Assembly (NCBI RefSeq): GCF_029871245.1
Contig: NZ_SSON01000052.1
Location: 1-64,000, forward strand
Direction: 5' to 3'
Source: Pseudomonas sp. BN102
Lineage (GTDB): Bacteria > Pseudomonadota > Gammaproteobacteria > Pseudomonadales > Pseudomonadaceae
Length of the DNA: 64,000 nt
This document shows positions 26,632 through 36,548 of this stretch, in pieces. Within the stretch, counting starts at the first letter, position 1, and each line of letters starts with the position of its first letter. A program made the position numbers and the translations under genes. The notes beneath the pieces were generated by a model, which made no database searches, was not told the DNA's origin, and saw nothing but the letters and a program-made list of their open reading frames with translations.

Positions 26632-27672
26632 TCATCCGACCCGAAACTGAGACCGAGCACGAAATTGACCGGGAGCTACATCGAATTTCTCGCGAAAGCA
26701 GCGACTGAAATGCGGAAGAGTCGCAAATCCGCTCGCCACAGAAATTTCGGTCAAGGACTTGTTGGTGTGCTGCAAGAGTTGACGCGCGTGCGTGAGCCGC
26801 AGCTCCATGTAGTAGCGCGGCGGTGTCGCCTTGACGTATCGCCGGAACAACCGTTCCAGGTGTCGTCTGGAAATACGCGCATATCGTGCGATCTCAACTA
26901 TCTCTATCGGATCCTCGATATTGGTGTGCATCAGCTCCAAAGCGAGTTTGAGGGTTCGCGGCAAGGTGGGATCGAAGTCGATCGACACGACTGAAACATC
27001 GACGGTTTCCCGCATCTTGTCGCACCCCAGGACCTCCTCCACCGCATCCAGCAGTTCCTGGCCAGCGCTGTGTCCCACCACTTCCAACATCATGCCCAGC
27101 GAGCTGTTCGCGCCGGCGCAACTCATTCGCTTGCGGTCCAGCACGTGGGAATGACTGGTCACGCTCACCTTGGGAAAGAGCTCGGACATCATCGCCCGGC
27201 CGTCCGGGTGAAAAGCACACTCATGGCCATCCAGCAGACCGGCCTCAGCCAGGAAGTAAGCACCATTCCAGAGACCGCCAAGCACGGCACCCGCCGCGTC
27301 GGCGTGACGCAGCTTCGTCCTCAGCTGCGGCTCGCCCTGGAGACGAACACGGAACCCGCCACATACGACAACTATGTCCTGGTGCTTCTCGTCCAGTTCG
27401 GCCAGCGTGCAATCGGTCGAGATGGCAATTCCCAGGTCGCTTGTGACCAGACTGCCTTCGCCGCCGACGACCAGAACCTCGAACACCGGTGTCGAACTCA
27501 TGAGGTTGGCCGTCACCAGGGCATCCACCGCACCGGTGAAGGCCATCATCGAGAAATGTTCACGCAGGATGAAGGCTACACGCCGTACGGGCGTCGTCAG
27601 TCCTGCACGGCTGGCCCTGTCCAGATGGGCCAGATTCTTGCACTTCAATACACTCTCGAATGACGTTCTCAT
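26632..27672 (-). CDS. GlxA-family (DJ-1/PfpI-AraC) transcriptional regulator, paralogue b
   Basis: 346 residues with the same layout as paralogue a: DJ-1/PfpI-like sensor (FILREHFSMMAFTGAVDAL; VCGGFRVRLQG; LGGLWNGAYFLAEAGLLDG) and a C-terminal AraC pair of helix-turn-helix motifs (ARISRRHLERLFRRYV; EISVASGFATLPHFSRCFRE). It follows an intact MmgE/PrpD gene and the ProVWX importer on the same strand, 145 bases after the MmgE stop, so it may be part of, or regulate, that transcript. Sensing of a quaternary amine or its breakdown product is an inference from the family. Confidence 0.9.
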   Translation of the reverse strand: MRTSFESVLKCKNLAHLDRASRAGLTTPVRRVAFILREHFSMMAFTGAVDALVTANLMSSTPVFEVLVVGGEGSLVTSDLGIAISTDCTLAELDEKHQDIVVVCGGFRVRLQGEPQLRTKLRHADAAGAVLGGLWNGAYFLAEAGLLDGHECAFHPDGRAMMSELFPKVSVTSHSHVLDRKRMSCAGANSSLGMMLEVVGHSAGQELLDAVEEVLGCDKMRETVDVSVVSIDFDPTLPRTLKLALELMHTNIEDPIEIVEIARYARISRRHLERLFRRYVKATPPRYYMELRLTHARQLLQHTNKSLTEISVASGFATLPHFSRCFREKFDVAPGQFRARSQFRVG

Positions 27673-27817
27673 CTCTCGACTCACAGCTGTTCAGGAATCA
27701 CATCGAAGCCACCCCACTCCTGGTCGCGGCCCATCCCCCGGCTTGAAGTGCCGGACAGCCCCCATCGGGCAAAGGCGCCCTCTGCATGCGGGCCGATCAA
27801 CAGCCCGCAATCAGTCA

Positions 27818-29164
27818 TCAAGCCGCACCTGCTTGCCCGAACAACAAGGCAAACAGCTTCTCGCAGCTGGGACTCCCCGGTAATCCCGCAATCGCCTGTT
27901 CGATTTCGCGCCGCTGCATTTCACCCAGGCTGATTCCGGCCAGCAAGTTGAACTTGGCCAGGAATTCCGCGCGGGCCATGGCCGTCTCGGGGTCGCCCTT
28001 GGCGGGGGTGATCGGACTCGTAATCACCTGGCCGTCCTTGAGCGCGACGGAGACTCTCGACAGGATTTCGTTGGGGAAGCGCGCGGAGAGCTCATCACTC
28101 TCGACGATTTCAATACGCTGACTCACTGCGAGGATGTCGGGGGCATGGATCGCCTTCCCCGTCACCTCCAGCGGACCGACTTGACCACGCACCACCAGCG
28201 CCGCAAGCGGGAAGGCCAGCGCGTATTGGGCCTCGTCGGCATTGGCCGGCGTATGCCCCTGCAGGCGCATGGATTCATGGAAAGTCTGCACCTGGATCTG
28301 CTCGATGTTCTCGCCACGGATCTGCGGGTACTCGACCATCAGGGCGGACATGGCCGTCAGCGCCGGCTGGGCCCAGCGACAGACAGGCCAGGGCTTGAAG
28401 TATTGCGCGTCGATCTCCCAGCGCTCGCCGAGATCGCGCCAGTGGGCGGCCACCCTCTCGTCTTCCACCGTCTCAGCCGGCGCCCCGGTGACACCGGCCT
28501 CGGCCAGCAACAGGGCATTGAGCCCGGCGTAGGCCCCTGCGCCATGGGCATCACGCAGCATCGAGGGATGATCGACAAGCCGCATCATCGGACAGCGCGG
28601 GCCAAAGTACTCCGCGATGCCCAGGGCATGACGGAACCGCTGCTCGTCCAGCGCCAGCAGTCGTGCCCCGCCACACACCACGCCGACGCCCGAGAAAGCC
28701 CCGGAGGCATGGTAGTCGGGCGCGGTTGCCATCAGCGCGGCGCCAGCCCGCAGCGCCGTCTCGTAGCCGATGCAGAGGGCGCTGAGCAGTTCCTCGCCGC
28801 TGATGGTCCTGCCCTGTTCGCGGCAAGCATCGACCAGCGCCAGCAACGCGGGCACTACAGTCGCTCCAGCGTGTCCCTTGGAGGTGAAATGCCCTTCATG
28901 GGCATCCAGGCTGTCAACGCTGAAGCCCCCCGCCCAAGCCGCCCCCAGGGGGTGCACCGGGCGGCCATCGAACAGCAGGCGGCTGGCCAGTTTTCCAGCC
29001 GGGTAATGGCTCAGCGCGTAATGCTTGAGTGCCTGGCTGGTGGTGTTGTCGCGCGCACCGGCCGCCACGCCCAGGATATCCAGCAAACAGGTCTGCAACA
29101 GCTCGCGGGTATGGGACGGTGCGTCGCGGAAACGGAAATCGCGGACGAACGAATAGAGCGACAT
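27818..29164 (-). CDS. MmgE/PrpD family protein
   Basis: This 448-residue protein belongs to the 2-methylcitrate dehydratase/aconitate-decarboxylase-like superfamily: LLDILGVAAGAR near the N-terminus, AAWAGGFSVDSLDAHEGHF, KGHAGATVVPALLAL, and KPWPVCRWAQPALTAM in the C-terminal half. Members dehydrate, decarboxylate or epimerise small acids. Start 29164 is chosen for GGAG upstream; the open frame to 29323 is not conserved and overlaps proX. It lies 68 bases downstream of proX, so it is probably the last enzyme gene of the transporter operon. The link to a betaine importer suggests a role in the same degradation route. Confidence 0.85.
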   Translation of the reverse strand: MSLYSFVRDFRFRDAPSHTRELLQTCLLDILGVAAGARDNTTSQALKHYALSHYPAGKLASRLLFDGRPVHPLGAAWAGGFSVDSLDAHEGHFTSKGHAGATVVPALLALVDACREQGRTISGEELLSALCIGYETALRAGAALMATAPDYHASGAFSGVGVVCGGARLLALDEQRFRHALGIAEYFGPRCPMMRLVDHPSMLRDAHGAGAYAGLNALLLAEAGVTGAPAETVEDERVAAHWRDLGERWEIDAQYFKPWPVCRWAQPALTAMSALMVEYPQIRGENIEQIQVQTFHESMRLQGHTPANADEAQYALAFPLAALVVRGQVGPLEVTGKAIHAPDILAVSQRIEIVESDELSARFPNEILSRVSVALKDGQVITSPITPAKGDPETAMARAEFLAKFNLLAGISLGEMQRREIEQAIAGLPGSPSCEKLFALLFGQAGAA

Positions 29165-29232
29165 GTGGACACTCCACAGACGAGGTCGGGTAGGAGGAAT
29201 GAAGGTGCCCGCAATACGGGCACCCGAGACGT

Positions 29233-30273
29233 TTACTGCTGGGTCTGGCTGACCTGGTTCGCGGCAGCGGCTCGCGATGCCTGCAGCCAGGCGTCGAACT
29301 GCTGGCGATGCGCGGCGACCCACTCCTTGGCATGACGCTGGATGTCGGCAGACTTCTTCTCGCCCTGCTGCATCTTCAGGTTCTGTGCACTCTCGTCGTC
29401 AGTGCTGATCTGCACCAACGAGAGGAACTTCACAGCCGCCGGGTTCTCCTCGGCGAAGTCCTTATTCAGCACGGCCACCACCTTGTCCACGGCAAACCCG
29501 AGATTCTTGCCCTTGTACATGGTGTCCACGTCGTTGTTGCCGTCCGGCAGGTCGGTCTTCGGCACTTCCAGCCAGACCACGTCCGTGTTCTCGACCAGCA
29601 CGCTGGCGATCCACTGCGGCACCCAAGTGAAGTACAGGATCGGCTTGCCTTCCTTGTAGCGGGTGATGGTGTCGGCCATCAGGGCGAAGTACGAGCCCTG
29701 GTTGACGTGCACGCTCTTGTCCAGGTCATACGCCTTCATGTGGTGGGAGATGACCAACTCGCAACCCCAGCCCGGGTTGCAGCCCGTCAGATCGGCCTTG
29801 CCGTCGCCGTCGGTGTCGAACAGCTTGGCGACCTCCGGTTTTTTCAGGTCGGTGATGTACTTGATGTTGTATTGGTCCGCGGTTTTCTTGTCGATCAGGT
29901 AGCCCTGGCTGACACCCGGCAGGATGTTGCCGGTCTTGACCATCACCTCGTCACCGCCGGCTTGCTGGTAGAACTTGTCGTGCAGCTTTTCCCACAGGTG
30001 CACGGTGAAATCGGCATCGCCATTGGCAAGGGCCACCATCATCACGCCGTACTCGGTTTCCTCCGGCTCCTGGACGTCGTAGCCCAGTTCGCGCAGGCCT
30101 TCCATTGCCACCTCGCCGCGGAAGCGCTCTTCGGCGATGGAGGGGAAGATCGGCGTGACCTCGACGCCGTCGCCGGGCTTGTCGGCCGAAGCGCTGGCAC
30201 TCAGGGCGGCGACCGTCAGGGACAGCGCGGTGGCGCATTGCAGGAGGCTGCGGGAGAACTTGGAAAGATGCAT
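29233..30273 (-). CDS. proX: Betaine-type ABC transporter substrate-binding protein (ProX-like)
   Basis: 346 residues with a signal peptide (to about 30, ASASA). The mature part is of the OpuAC/ProX type: VTPIFPSIAEERFRGEVAM, TVHLWEKLHDKFYQQ, GCNPGWGCELVISHHM, and YFTWVPQWIASVLV with the aromatic residues that in this family box the trimethylammonium head group. It forms one operon with proW and proV. Glycine betaine, proline betaine, choline or carnitine are possible ligands; catabolic neighbours argue for a carbon/nitrogen source rather than a pure osmolyte. Confidence 0.9.
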   Translation of the reverse strand: MHLSKFSRSLLQCATALSLTVAALSASASADKPGDGVEVTPIFPSIAEERFRGEVAMEGLRELGYDVQEPEETEYGVMMVALANGDADFTVHLWEKLHDKFYQQAGGDEVMVKTGNILPGVSQGYLIDKKTADQYNIKYITDLKKPEVAKLFDTDGDGKADLTGCNPGWGCELVISHHMKAYDLDKSVHVNQGSYFALMADTITRYKEGKPILYFTWVPQWIASVLVENTDVVWLEVPKTDLPDGNNDVDTMYKGKNLGFAVDKVVAVLNKDFAEENPAAVKFLSLVQISTDDESAQNLKMQQGEKKSADIQRHAKEWVAAHRQQFDAWLQASRAAAANQVSQTQQ

Positions 30274-30329
30274 TGTCTCGTACCTTTATTGTGGCTTCTT
30301 GTCGGGTTCGGCAGATCGAATCAGTCGGC

Positions 30330-31283
30330 TCAGGCGGTCTTGCGCCGCCCGGAGGCTTGCCCGGCACCGCACAGACGCAGCAGCGCGCCAACGGGGCCGG
30401 TGTGGTACCAATGCAGGCTCGGGTCGGCGCTGGTGCGCGCCCCCATGGCCTGGGTAAGGCGGTCGAGGAAGATGGCCAGCAACACCAGCCCTACCCCGCC
30501 GACGGTGGCCAGTCCCATGTCCAGGCGACCGATGCCGCGCAGGACCATCTGCCCAAGGCCGCCAACCGAGATCATCGAGGCGATTACCACCATCGACAGT
30601 GACAGCATCAGGGTCTGGTTCATGCCGGCCATGATGGTCGAGGTGGCCAGCGGCAATTGCACACGGGTCAGCATCTGCCGTGAGGTGCAGCCAAAGGCGC
30701 GGGCGGCCTCGATCTTGTCTTCGGGCACTTGGCGGATGCCCAGGTTGGTCAGGCGCACCAGCGGTGGCAAGGCGAACACGATGGTCACCAGCACGCCTGG
30801 CACGTTGCCGATGCCGAATAGCATCACCACGGGCACCAGGTAGACGAATGCCGGCAGGGTCTGCATGGCGTCGAGCACCGGCCGCACCAATCGCTCCAGG
30901 TGGTCGCTGCGGGCGCAGAGAATACCCAGCGGAATGCCGATCACGGCGCAGAAGAACACCGAGGTCAGCACCAGCGCCAGGGTGGTCATGGACTCCGACC
31001 ATACGCCGATCAGGCCGAGCAGAGTCAGGGTGACGAAGCAAAGCAGTGCCATGCGCTTGCCGGCCAGCTGCCAGCCAAGCAAGGAGGACAGGATGATGCC
31101 GATGGTCGGCGGAATGCTCTGCAGGACGTATTCGAACCCGTTGAGCACCTGGTCGATGGGCCAGCGGATGGCACGGAACACATCGCGGAAATTGTGCACC
31201 AGGTAATTGAGGGTGGTTTCCACCCAGTCACCCAGCGGGATGATGGCGCTCTGGAAAGGATCGAGAAGACTGAACTCTGACAT
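30330..31283 (-). CDS. proW: Betaine-type ABC transporter permease (ProW-like)
   Basis: This 317-residue membrane protein has about six to seven hydrophobic helices. It carries the permease EAA-type loop ([23 protein letters not shown]) and the family motif [29 protein letters not shown]. It lies between proV and proX on the same strand with short gaps, forming the membrane part of the importer. Confidence 0.92.
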   Translation of the reverse strand: MSEFSLLDPFQSAIIPLGDWVETTLNYLVHNFRDVFRAIRWPIDQVLNGFEYVLQSIPPTIGIILSSLLGWQLAGKRMALLCFVTLTLLGLIGVWSESMTTLALVLTSVFFCAVIGIPLGILCARSDHLERLVRPVLDAMQTLPAFVYLVPVVMLFGIGNVPGVLVTIVFALPPLVRLTNLGIRQVPEDKIEAARAFGCTSRQMLTRVQLPLATSTIMAGMNQTLMLSLSMVVIASMISVGGLGQMVLRGIGRLDMGLATVGGVGLVLLAIFLDRLTQAMGARTSADPSLHWYHTGPVGALLRLCGAGQASGRRKTA

Positions 31284-31332
31284 GCTGGCTACCTATTCTC
31301 CGAAGTTGCGGCTGTTGCGTGATCGATGACGC

Positions 31333-32505
31333 TCAGTGGCGGCTCAGGGTTTGCAACAGCAGATTCTTGGAAATGGTGCCCTTCAGAGCACCGCTGTGAT
31401 CCAGGACGGGCACGGGATACGGTAGTGCCGCGACGATACCCAGCACGTCATGCAGGGGCGTGTCGGTGTAGACGGGATTCTTCTCGTGCAGGCTGAACTG
31501 CGCCTCCGGCTGCCCGGCCGCCACGCTGCCGGATTCGTCCGCGCCCACTACGGCCAGCAGTTGGTCGCTCTCGTCGATCAGGTAGCCGTAGGGTATCCCG
31601 GCCTGGAATTGCGGGGCCTTGCCGTTCACCCGGCAGACCATCGCCGGGTCGAGCTGCGCCACATCGCCGGCCTTGAGTACCCGGGAGCTGTCGAAGCCCT
31701 TGAAGAAGGTCTCGACATATTCGTTGGCGGGCTTGTTCAGCAGCTCCTGTGGCGTGCCGATCTGCACCACCCGGCCGCCTTCCATGATCGCGATGCGATG
31801 ACCGATGCGGATCGCCTCCTCGATGTCGTGGGAGATGAAGATGATGGTGCGCTGCTGCTCGGCCTGCAGGCGTATCAGCTCGCCCTGCATCTCGCTGCGG
31901 ATCAGCGGGTCGAGGGCGGAGAAGGCTTCGTCCATGAGGAGGATGGTGGGGTCGTTGGCAAGCGCCCGGGCCAGGCCGACACGCTGCTGCATCCCGCCAG
32001 ACAACTGGTGCGGGTAGCTGTGCTCATGCCCGGCCAAGCCCACCTGACGCAGGGCCTCGCTGGCGCGGGCATGGCGCTCGCCCTCGCCCACGCCGGAGAT
32101 TTCCAGGCCGAAGGCGGTATTTTCCAGGACGCTCATGTGGGGCATCAGCGCGAAGGACTGGAACACCATACCCATGTCCTTGCGGCGGACGTCGAGCAGT
32201 TCCTTGTCGGACAGGCCGGTGATCTCGCGCCCGTTCAGGTGGATGCTGCCGGATGTGGGCTCGATCAGGCGATTGAACAGCCGCACCATGGTCGACTTGC
32301 CCGACCCCGACAGCCCCATGATCACGAAGATTTCTCCGCGTTTGACCGAAAAGCTGGCGTCGAACACACCGACGACATGACCGGTCTTGCGGAAGATTTC
32401 GTTCTTGTCGGCGCCCTTGCGCAACATCTCCATGGCAACTTCCGGATGGGGCCCGAAAACCTTGAAGATGTTCTTTACCGAAAGAATCTCATCGGCCTGG
32501 CTCAT
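31333..32505 (-). CDS. proV: Betaine-type ABC transporter ATPase (ProV-like)
   Basis: 390 residues. The nucleotide-binding domain has Walker A GLSGSGKST, the signature LSGGMQQRVGLARAL and Walker B ILLMDEAFSALDP followed by the switch His (SHDIEEA). The C-terminal ~110 residues are of the CBS-like accessory type that in this family can sense osmotic or ligand state. The start at 32505 has GAGGG upstream and begins the usual MSQADEILSVKNIFKVFG; the frame to 32664 is not conserved. It is the first gene of proV-proW-proX-mmgE. Confidence 0.93.
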   Translation of the reverse strand: MSQADEILSVKNIFKVFGPHPEVAMEMLRKGADKNEIFRKTGHVVGVFDASFSVKRGEIFVIMGLSGSGKSTMVRLFNRLIEPTSGSIHLNGREITGLSDKELLDVRRKDMGMVFQSFALMPHMSVLENTAFGLEISGVGEGERHARASEALRQVGLAGHEHSYPHQLSGGMQQRVGLARALANDPTILLMDEAFSALDPLIRSEMQGELIRLQAEQQRTIIFISHDIEEAIRIGHRIAIMEGGRVVQIGTPQELLNKPANEYVETFFKGFDSSRVLKAGDVAQLDPAMVCRVNGKAPQFQAGIPYGYLIDESDQLLAVVGADESGSVAAGQPEAQFSLHEKNPVYTDTPLHDVLGIVAALPYPVPVLDHSGALKGTISKNLLLQTLSRH

Positions 32506-32725
32506 ACAACCCTCATTCTTATGCTTATAACCAATAAGTAACTTCGCACTGTCACCCATTCGGGCGTGACAAGAGCGGAGGAAAAATGGCCGGTTAACCG
32601 GCGTGCAGAAATTCCTGCTCCATAAATGCGGACATCGATTTGGGATGCCGCGTTGCAACTCCAAATTAGAATTTGCCTATCACAGCGTCCAACGACATTT
32701 GTTCGCCCATAACCATAACTTCATG

Positions 32726-33646
32726 TTATTGATCGCCTGTGGCGCCGCCTTGCAGCGAAGCGCATTCCGGCTCCACAGGCCCCTGACGCGACAGGAAAAC
32801 CGCCGCGAGCAGCACCATCAGTCCGCCACCCAGCATGGCGAATGTGATTTGCTCGCCCATGAGCAATACCGCGATGGTCACGGCCACCACCGGCTCCACG
32901 GTCGACAGGGTCGCGGCCACCGACGGACCTATGCGCGGAGAGCCCGCAAGGAATGCCACCACCGGTACCAGGGTGGCGAACAGTGCCAGCCCCAGGGTCG
33001 CCCCCCACGCGAAGGGGGTCGAAGGCAAGGAAGCGCCTTGCAGGAGGGCTGCCACGGCGAAGGTCAGTGCGCACCCCACAAGCAGCATGGCGGCCGATGC
33101 CAGGGGATTCTCATGGATGATCCGATGGGTGCCGTAGATGATCGACGCCCCGTAGCACAGCGCGGCGAACAGCGCCCATAGCGCCCCCATCGATGCGCCA
33201 GTCAGGCTGAGCCCCGTGGCCATCACTACCCCACCCAAGGCCAATGCCAGGCTGGCCAGCTTGAGGGCGCTGGTCCGCTCCCCCAGGCAGGTTATGGATA
33301 CCGCCGTGACGAAGGCCGGAAAGCTGTACACCAGGATGATCGCCAGGCTGACCGATGTGGATCGAGCAGCGCTGTAGTACCCCAACGCTGCGAGTCCATA
33401 GCCGATTCCGAGCAGCAGGTTCTGTCGCGCCAGGCGGCCCACGGGAAGAGGTATTCCGCGCCAGCGCAGGAACACCAGCAACACGCCAGCGGCAATCGAA
33501 AAGCGCGCCAGAAGGAGCCCCACCGGATCGGCGCCGCCAGCGTAGGCATACTGGGCGAACAGAGGCTGCAGGCCGTAACAGAATGCCGCCAGCAGTACGA
33601 GAAAGAAGCCCTTGGCATGGCCATTCCGGCGCGTAAGGGTATTCAT
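32726..33646 (-). CDS. EamA/DMT-family transporter 1
   Basis: About 306 residues with ten hydrophobic helices in two EamA repeats (LLAAFCYGLQPLFAQYAY; ALFAALCYGASIIYGTHR) and the second-half motif IGPSVAATLSTVEPVVAVTIAVLLMGE. Such proteins usually export amino acids or metabolites. ATG 33646 is used; a GTG at 33673 in the same frame would add nine residues. It lies downstream of the Rieske oxygenase gene on the same strand but behind a strong terminator, so it probably has its own promoter. Confidence 0.85.
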   Translation of the reverse strand: MNTLTRRNGHAKGFFLVLLAAFCYGLQPLFAQYAYAGGADPVGLLLARFSIAAGVLLVFLRWRGIPLPVGRLARQNLLLGIGYGLAALGYYSAARSTSVSLAIILVYSFPAFVTAVSITCLGERTSALKLASLALALGGVVMATGLSLTGASMGALWALFAALCYGASIIYGTHRIIHENPLASAAMLLVGCALTFAVAALLQGASLPSTPFAWGATLGLALFATLVPVVAFLAGSPRIGPSVAATLSTVEPVVAVTIAVLLMGEQITFAMLGGGLMVLLAAVFLSRQGPVEPECASLQGGATGDQ

Positions 33647-33689
33647 GAGTTGCATCACCAGGTTGTTGGCCACAGGGCCGTCCAGAATA

Positions 33690-33728
33690 AAAAAGGCCCC
33701 GTTTCACCAAACGGGTGAAACGGGGCCA
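33690..33728 (-). terminator. Intrinsic terminator of the Rieske oxygenase gene
   Basis: On the minus strand a 14-bp perfect stem (GGCCCCGTTTCACC and complement) with a 5-base loop is followed by six T residues. It is 19 bases past the oxygenase stop. Confidence 0.9.
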
Positions 33729-33747
33729 GGTCGAAGCTGTACGTGGC

Positions 33748-34959
33748 TCAGTCGGCCAGCCGGCTGGCCATGGTCGCGCAGTACCAATCTACGAACTGGC
33801 AGACGCCGTTCTCGGCAATCGACGAGTAGGGCCCTGGTTCATACGCCGGTGAGCTGACGCCCGCCTGAGCCCCCTCGACCAGGCGACGATCCTGGTCGTT
33901 GGTGGCAATCCAGACCCGGGTCAGGCGATCGAGGTCGTAGTCGAGGCCTTCCTGCGCATCCTTCCGCACCAGCCACTTGGTCGTCACCAGGGTTTCGTTG
34001 GGGCCTTGCGGCAACACACGGAAACTCAGCGCGTGGTCACCGAGGAAATGGTTCCAGGTGGAGGGATAGTTGAAGTACAGCAGCGCGCCGATATTGTCCT
34101 CGCCGCTGCGATCGAGGCGCCCGGCCACTGCGGGCTTGCCGTCCATGGTGTAGCTCACGGCGCCAGCGGAAAGCGGGATACGCGTCATGCGGAACTGCCC
34201 GCCTTCGTCCATCACCAGGCGGCTGGGCAGGCCGGCTGCTTCACAACGATTCCAGTGCGCCACCAGCTCGGGGTCATCCTCGCCAGCCACACCTGCCACC
34301 GAAAGGTTCTCGACGTAGGAATTGAGCAACTCCGGATGGGTGCCGTCGCAGTGGTAGCACTCGCGGTTGTTCTCGAAGACCAGCTTCCAGTTGCCGCGCT
34401 CGATCAGGTTGGACTCGAACGCCACCTTGCAATCATCCAGGTTGTGCGGGCTGATGAAGGGGGAAACGGCGTTGCGGAATGGCTGGAAATCCGGCGCCTT
34501 GTCGGCCACGCAAACGTAGATGTAGCTGTTCACCACTTCGCAATGCGCCGGCTTGAGGCCATAGTCGGCAACGTTGAAATCCGGCCCCATGTTACCGGCG
34601 AACAGCAATTTGCCGTCCAGGTCGAAAACCCATTTGTGGTAGGGGCAAACCAACTTGGCAACTTTGCCGCTGTTCTCGGTGCAGACCTTGGAGCCCCGGT
34701 GCCGGCACGCATTGTGGAACGCCCGCACCTGGCCATCGCCGCCACGCACTACCGCAACCGGGTAGTCGCCAATCTGCAGCGTCAGGTACTGGCCGGGCTT
34801 CTCCAGCTCGAACGTATGTCCGGCAAAGATCCATTCCTTGTGCCAGATATGTTCAAGATCCTGGCGATACACCTCCACGTCACTGTAAACAGCACGAGGA
34901 AGTGCATGACGCTCTTTGCGTTGGCGAATCAGGGCTAAAACTGCAGTGTTCTTATCCAT
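33748..34959 (-). CDS. Rieske non-heme iron oxygenase alpha subunit (GbcA/betaine demethylase-like)
   Basis: This 403-residue oxygenase has a Rieske [2Fe-2S] site as CRHRGSK, 17 residues between pairs, then CPYHKW. The mononuclear iron site is in NRECYHCDGTHPEL (2-His part). The overall layout resembles glycine betaine monooxygenase GbcA and stachydrine or carnitine oxygenases, which remove a methyl group or cleave the C-N bond of quaternary amines. ATG 34959 with GGAG upstream is preferred; a GTG four codons earlier is possible. The partner reductase (GbcB/CntB type) is not in this window. It is divergent from a LysR regulator. Confidence 0.88.
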   Translation of the reverse strand: MDKNTAVLALIRQRKERHALPRAVYSDVEVYRQDLEHIWHKEWIFAGHTFELEKPGQYLTLQIGDYPVAVVRGGDGQVRAFHNACRHRGSKVCTENSGKVAKLVCPYHKWVFDLDGKLLFAGNMGPDFNVADYGLKPAHCEVVNSYIYVCVADKAPDFQPFRNAVSPFISPHNLDDCKVAFESNLIERGNWKLVFENNRECYHCDGTHPELLNSYVENLSVAGVAGEDDPELVAHWNRCEAAGLPSRLVMDEGGQFRMTRIPLSAGAVSYTMDGKPAVAGRLDRSGEDNIGALLYFNYPSTWNHFLGDHALSFRVLPQGPNETLVTTKWLVRKDAQEGLDYDLDRLTRVWIATNDQDRRLVEGAQAGVSSPAYEPGPYSSIAENGVCQFVDWYCATMASRLAD

Positions 34960-35196
34960 TGTTATAGGCACTCCAGAACAGGCACGGGAAATTGTCGGTG
35001 CTTGCTTGAATCGGCGAAAAATGGAGTCATGGACTCATCGGCTCGCGCTTTCCAAGGTCAGGGCTATCTGCATGAGTGCCCTTTCGGATAACCTCAGCGA
35101 AGCCTTCCTGCCGCAATTGCAGCAGGTCGCAGTCTAGGGTGCGGTCGCCGGTCGACAGAACCGACTTTTTATTCAGGATTTTGATTACTTGTAGTT

Positions 35197-36147
35197 ATGG
35201 TCAAGCACACCGAACCCGATCAGACCCTGATCAAGATGCCGTCCTTACGCGCCGTGAAGTCCTTCGTCGCGGCAGCCAAGTATCAGAACTTCACGCGAGC
35301 GGCCGAAGCCTTGTGCGTGACCCAGGCTGCGATCAGTCGGCAGATTCGCGAGCTGGAAATCTATCTGGGCGCCGAACTGTTCAAACGCGAGGGACGCGCC
35401 GTGGAACTCACTGCCGCCGGCTCGATTTTCTTCGATGCGGTGCAGTTGTCCTTCGTCAACATTTCCCAGGCCGCTGAGCGCATCCGCAACAAGAGCGCCA
35501 CCAAACGCGTGCTCACCCTTTGCTGCTCGCCGGCTTTCTCCGCGCACTGGCTCGCCCCTCGGTTGCCAAGCTTTTTTGGCGCGAACCCGGACGTCGACCT
35601 CAACCTGATCACCACGCAGAATTTCCTGTCCATGGAACCTGGCGTGCGGCCGGACATCTTCGTCACCAAGATCGCCAAGATCCGCGAGGGATATCGCAGC
35701 TACCCCCTGATGCACGATGTGATCTACCCGGTATGCACGCCGAAGTACCTCGAGGAACACCCGGAAATTCGCACGCTGGAGGGCCTGCGCGACACCGTGC
35801 TGCTGAACCTCAGCCCCTACGGCCGCTCACAGGTTGCCGAGCATGTCGACTGGAAGGTCTGGCTGGCATTCCACGACATCGATCTCGAGGCACGCACGGC
35901 CAACGCCCCGCATTTCTTCAATGCCAACGACTACATCCTGTTGATTCAGATGGTCCTCAATCATCAGGGCGTCGCCTTGGGCTGGAATCATCTGGTAGCC
36001 CGTCTGGTCGACCAGGGACTGCTTATCAGGCCCGTCGAACAGGAACTGGTGCTCAAGGACACCCTGCACTACCTGACATTCAACGAAGATAAAGAGGATG
36101 ACGACGCCTGTTGTCGCCTGCGCGACTGGCTGCTCGCGCAGCTCTGA
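35197..36147 (+). CDS. LysR-family transcriptional regulator (GcvA type) 2
   Basis: 316 residues: winged helix LRAVKSFVAAAKYQNFTRAAE with VTQAAISRQIRELEI, then a ligand-binding domain (LTLCCSPAFSAHWLAPRL; VIYPVCTPKYLEEHPEI). It is divergent from the Rieske oxygenase gene, separated by 225 bases, and upstream of the FAD-oxidoreductase gene set; either could be its target. No strong ribosome site is visible; ATG 35236 is another possible start. The layout closely parallels the LysR gene at 25621. Confidence 0.9.
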   Translation: MVKHTEPDQTLIKMPSLRAVKSFVAAAKYQNFTRAAEALCVTQAAISRQIRELEIYLGAELFKREGRAVELTAAGSIFFDAVQLSFVNISQAAERIRNKSATKRVLTLCCSPAFSAHWLAPRLPSFFGANPDVDLNLITTQNFLSMEPGVRPDIFVTKIAKIREGYRSYPLMHDVIYPVCTPKYLEEHPEIRTLEGLRDTVLLNLSPYGRSQVAEHVDWKVWLAFHDIDLEARTANAPHFFNANDYILLIQMVLNHQGVALGWNHLVARLVDQGLLIRPVEQELVLKDTLHYLTFNEDKEDDDACCRLRDWLLAQL

Positions 36148-36243
36148 TGACCTGGCGTTATTAATATCCTCCATATTTTGTTGCTTATTTCGCCAACACA
36201 ATATTGCTAGCATAAAAAGTTAATTTTTAATCCAACCCAAAAG

Positions 36244-36268
36244 AACCTGCCCTGCGCAGGTTTTTTTA
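36244..36268 (+). terminator. Intrinsic terminator after LysR 2
   Basis: AACCTGC, five bases, GCAGGTT followed by a seven-T tract. It lies about 100 bases after the LysR stop. The surrounding 36148-36548 stretch is unusually AT-rich for the window and otherwise holds no gene; it must contain the promoter of the FAD-oxidoreductase gene, but I cannot pin it down. Confidence 0.8.
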
Positions 36269-36548
36269 TTTCCAATACCCCCATCGGAAAACCATAACCT
36301 CTGATCATTGATTGCCGCCCCTAAATGTTGCTTGTTGGCGACTTGATCCTGTCATTAATCTTCATCCCGACATCCCCCCATATAACGGGGCCTGAGAGCC
36401 ACCATCGAGCGAGCTGATTTCGCGACGCACGGGTCAAGGTGGCACTTGCCAACCAAGTATCAGGTAATAACCGAGCGCTCTTGGTCCAGTGAGACTTCGC
36501 CCGCAAGGGATGCTTATCAAGCTGAAATAAAAAAGCCAGGTCTATGAA

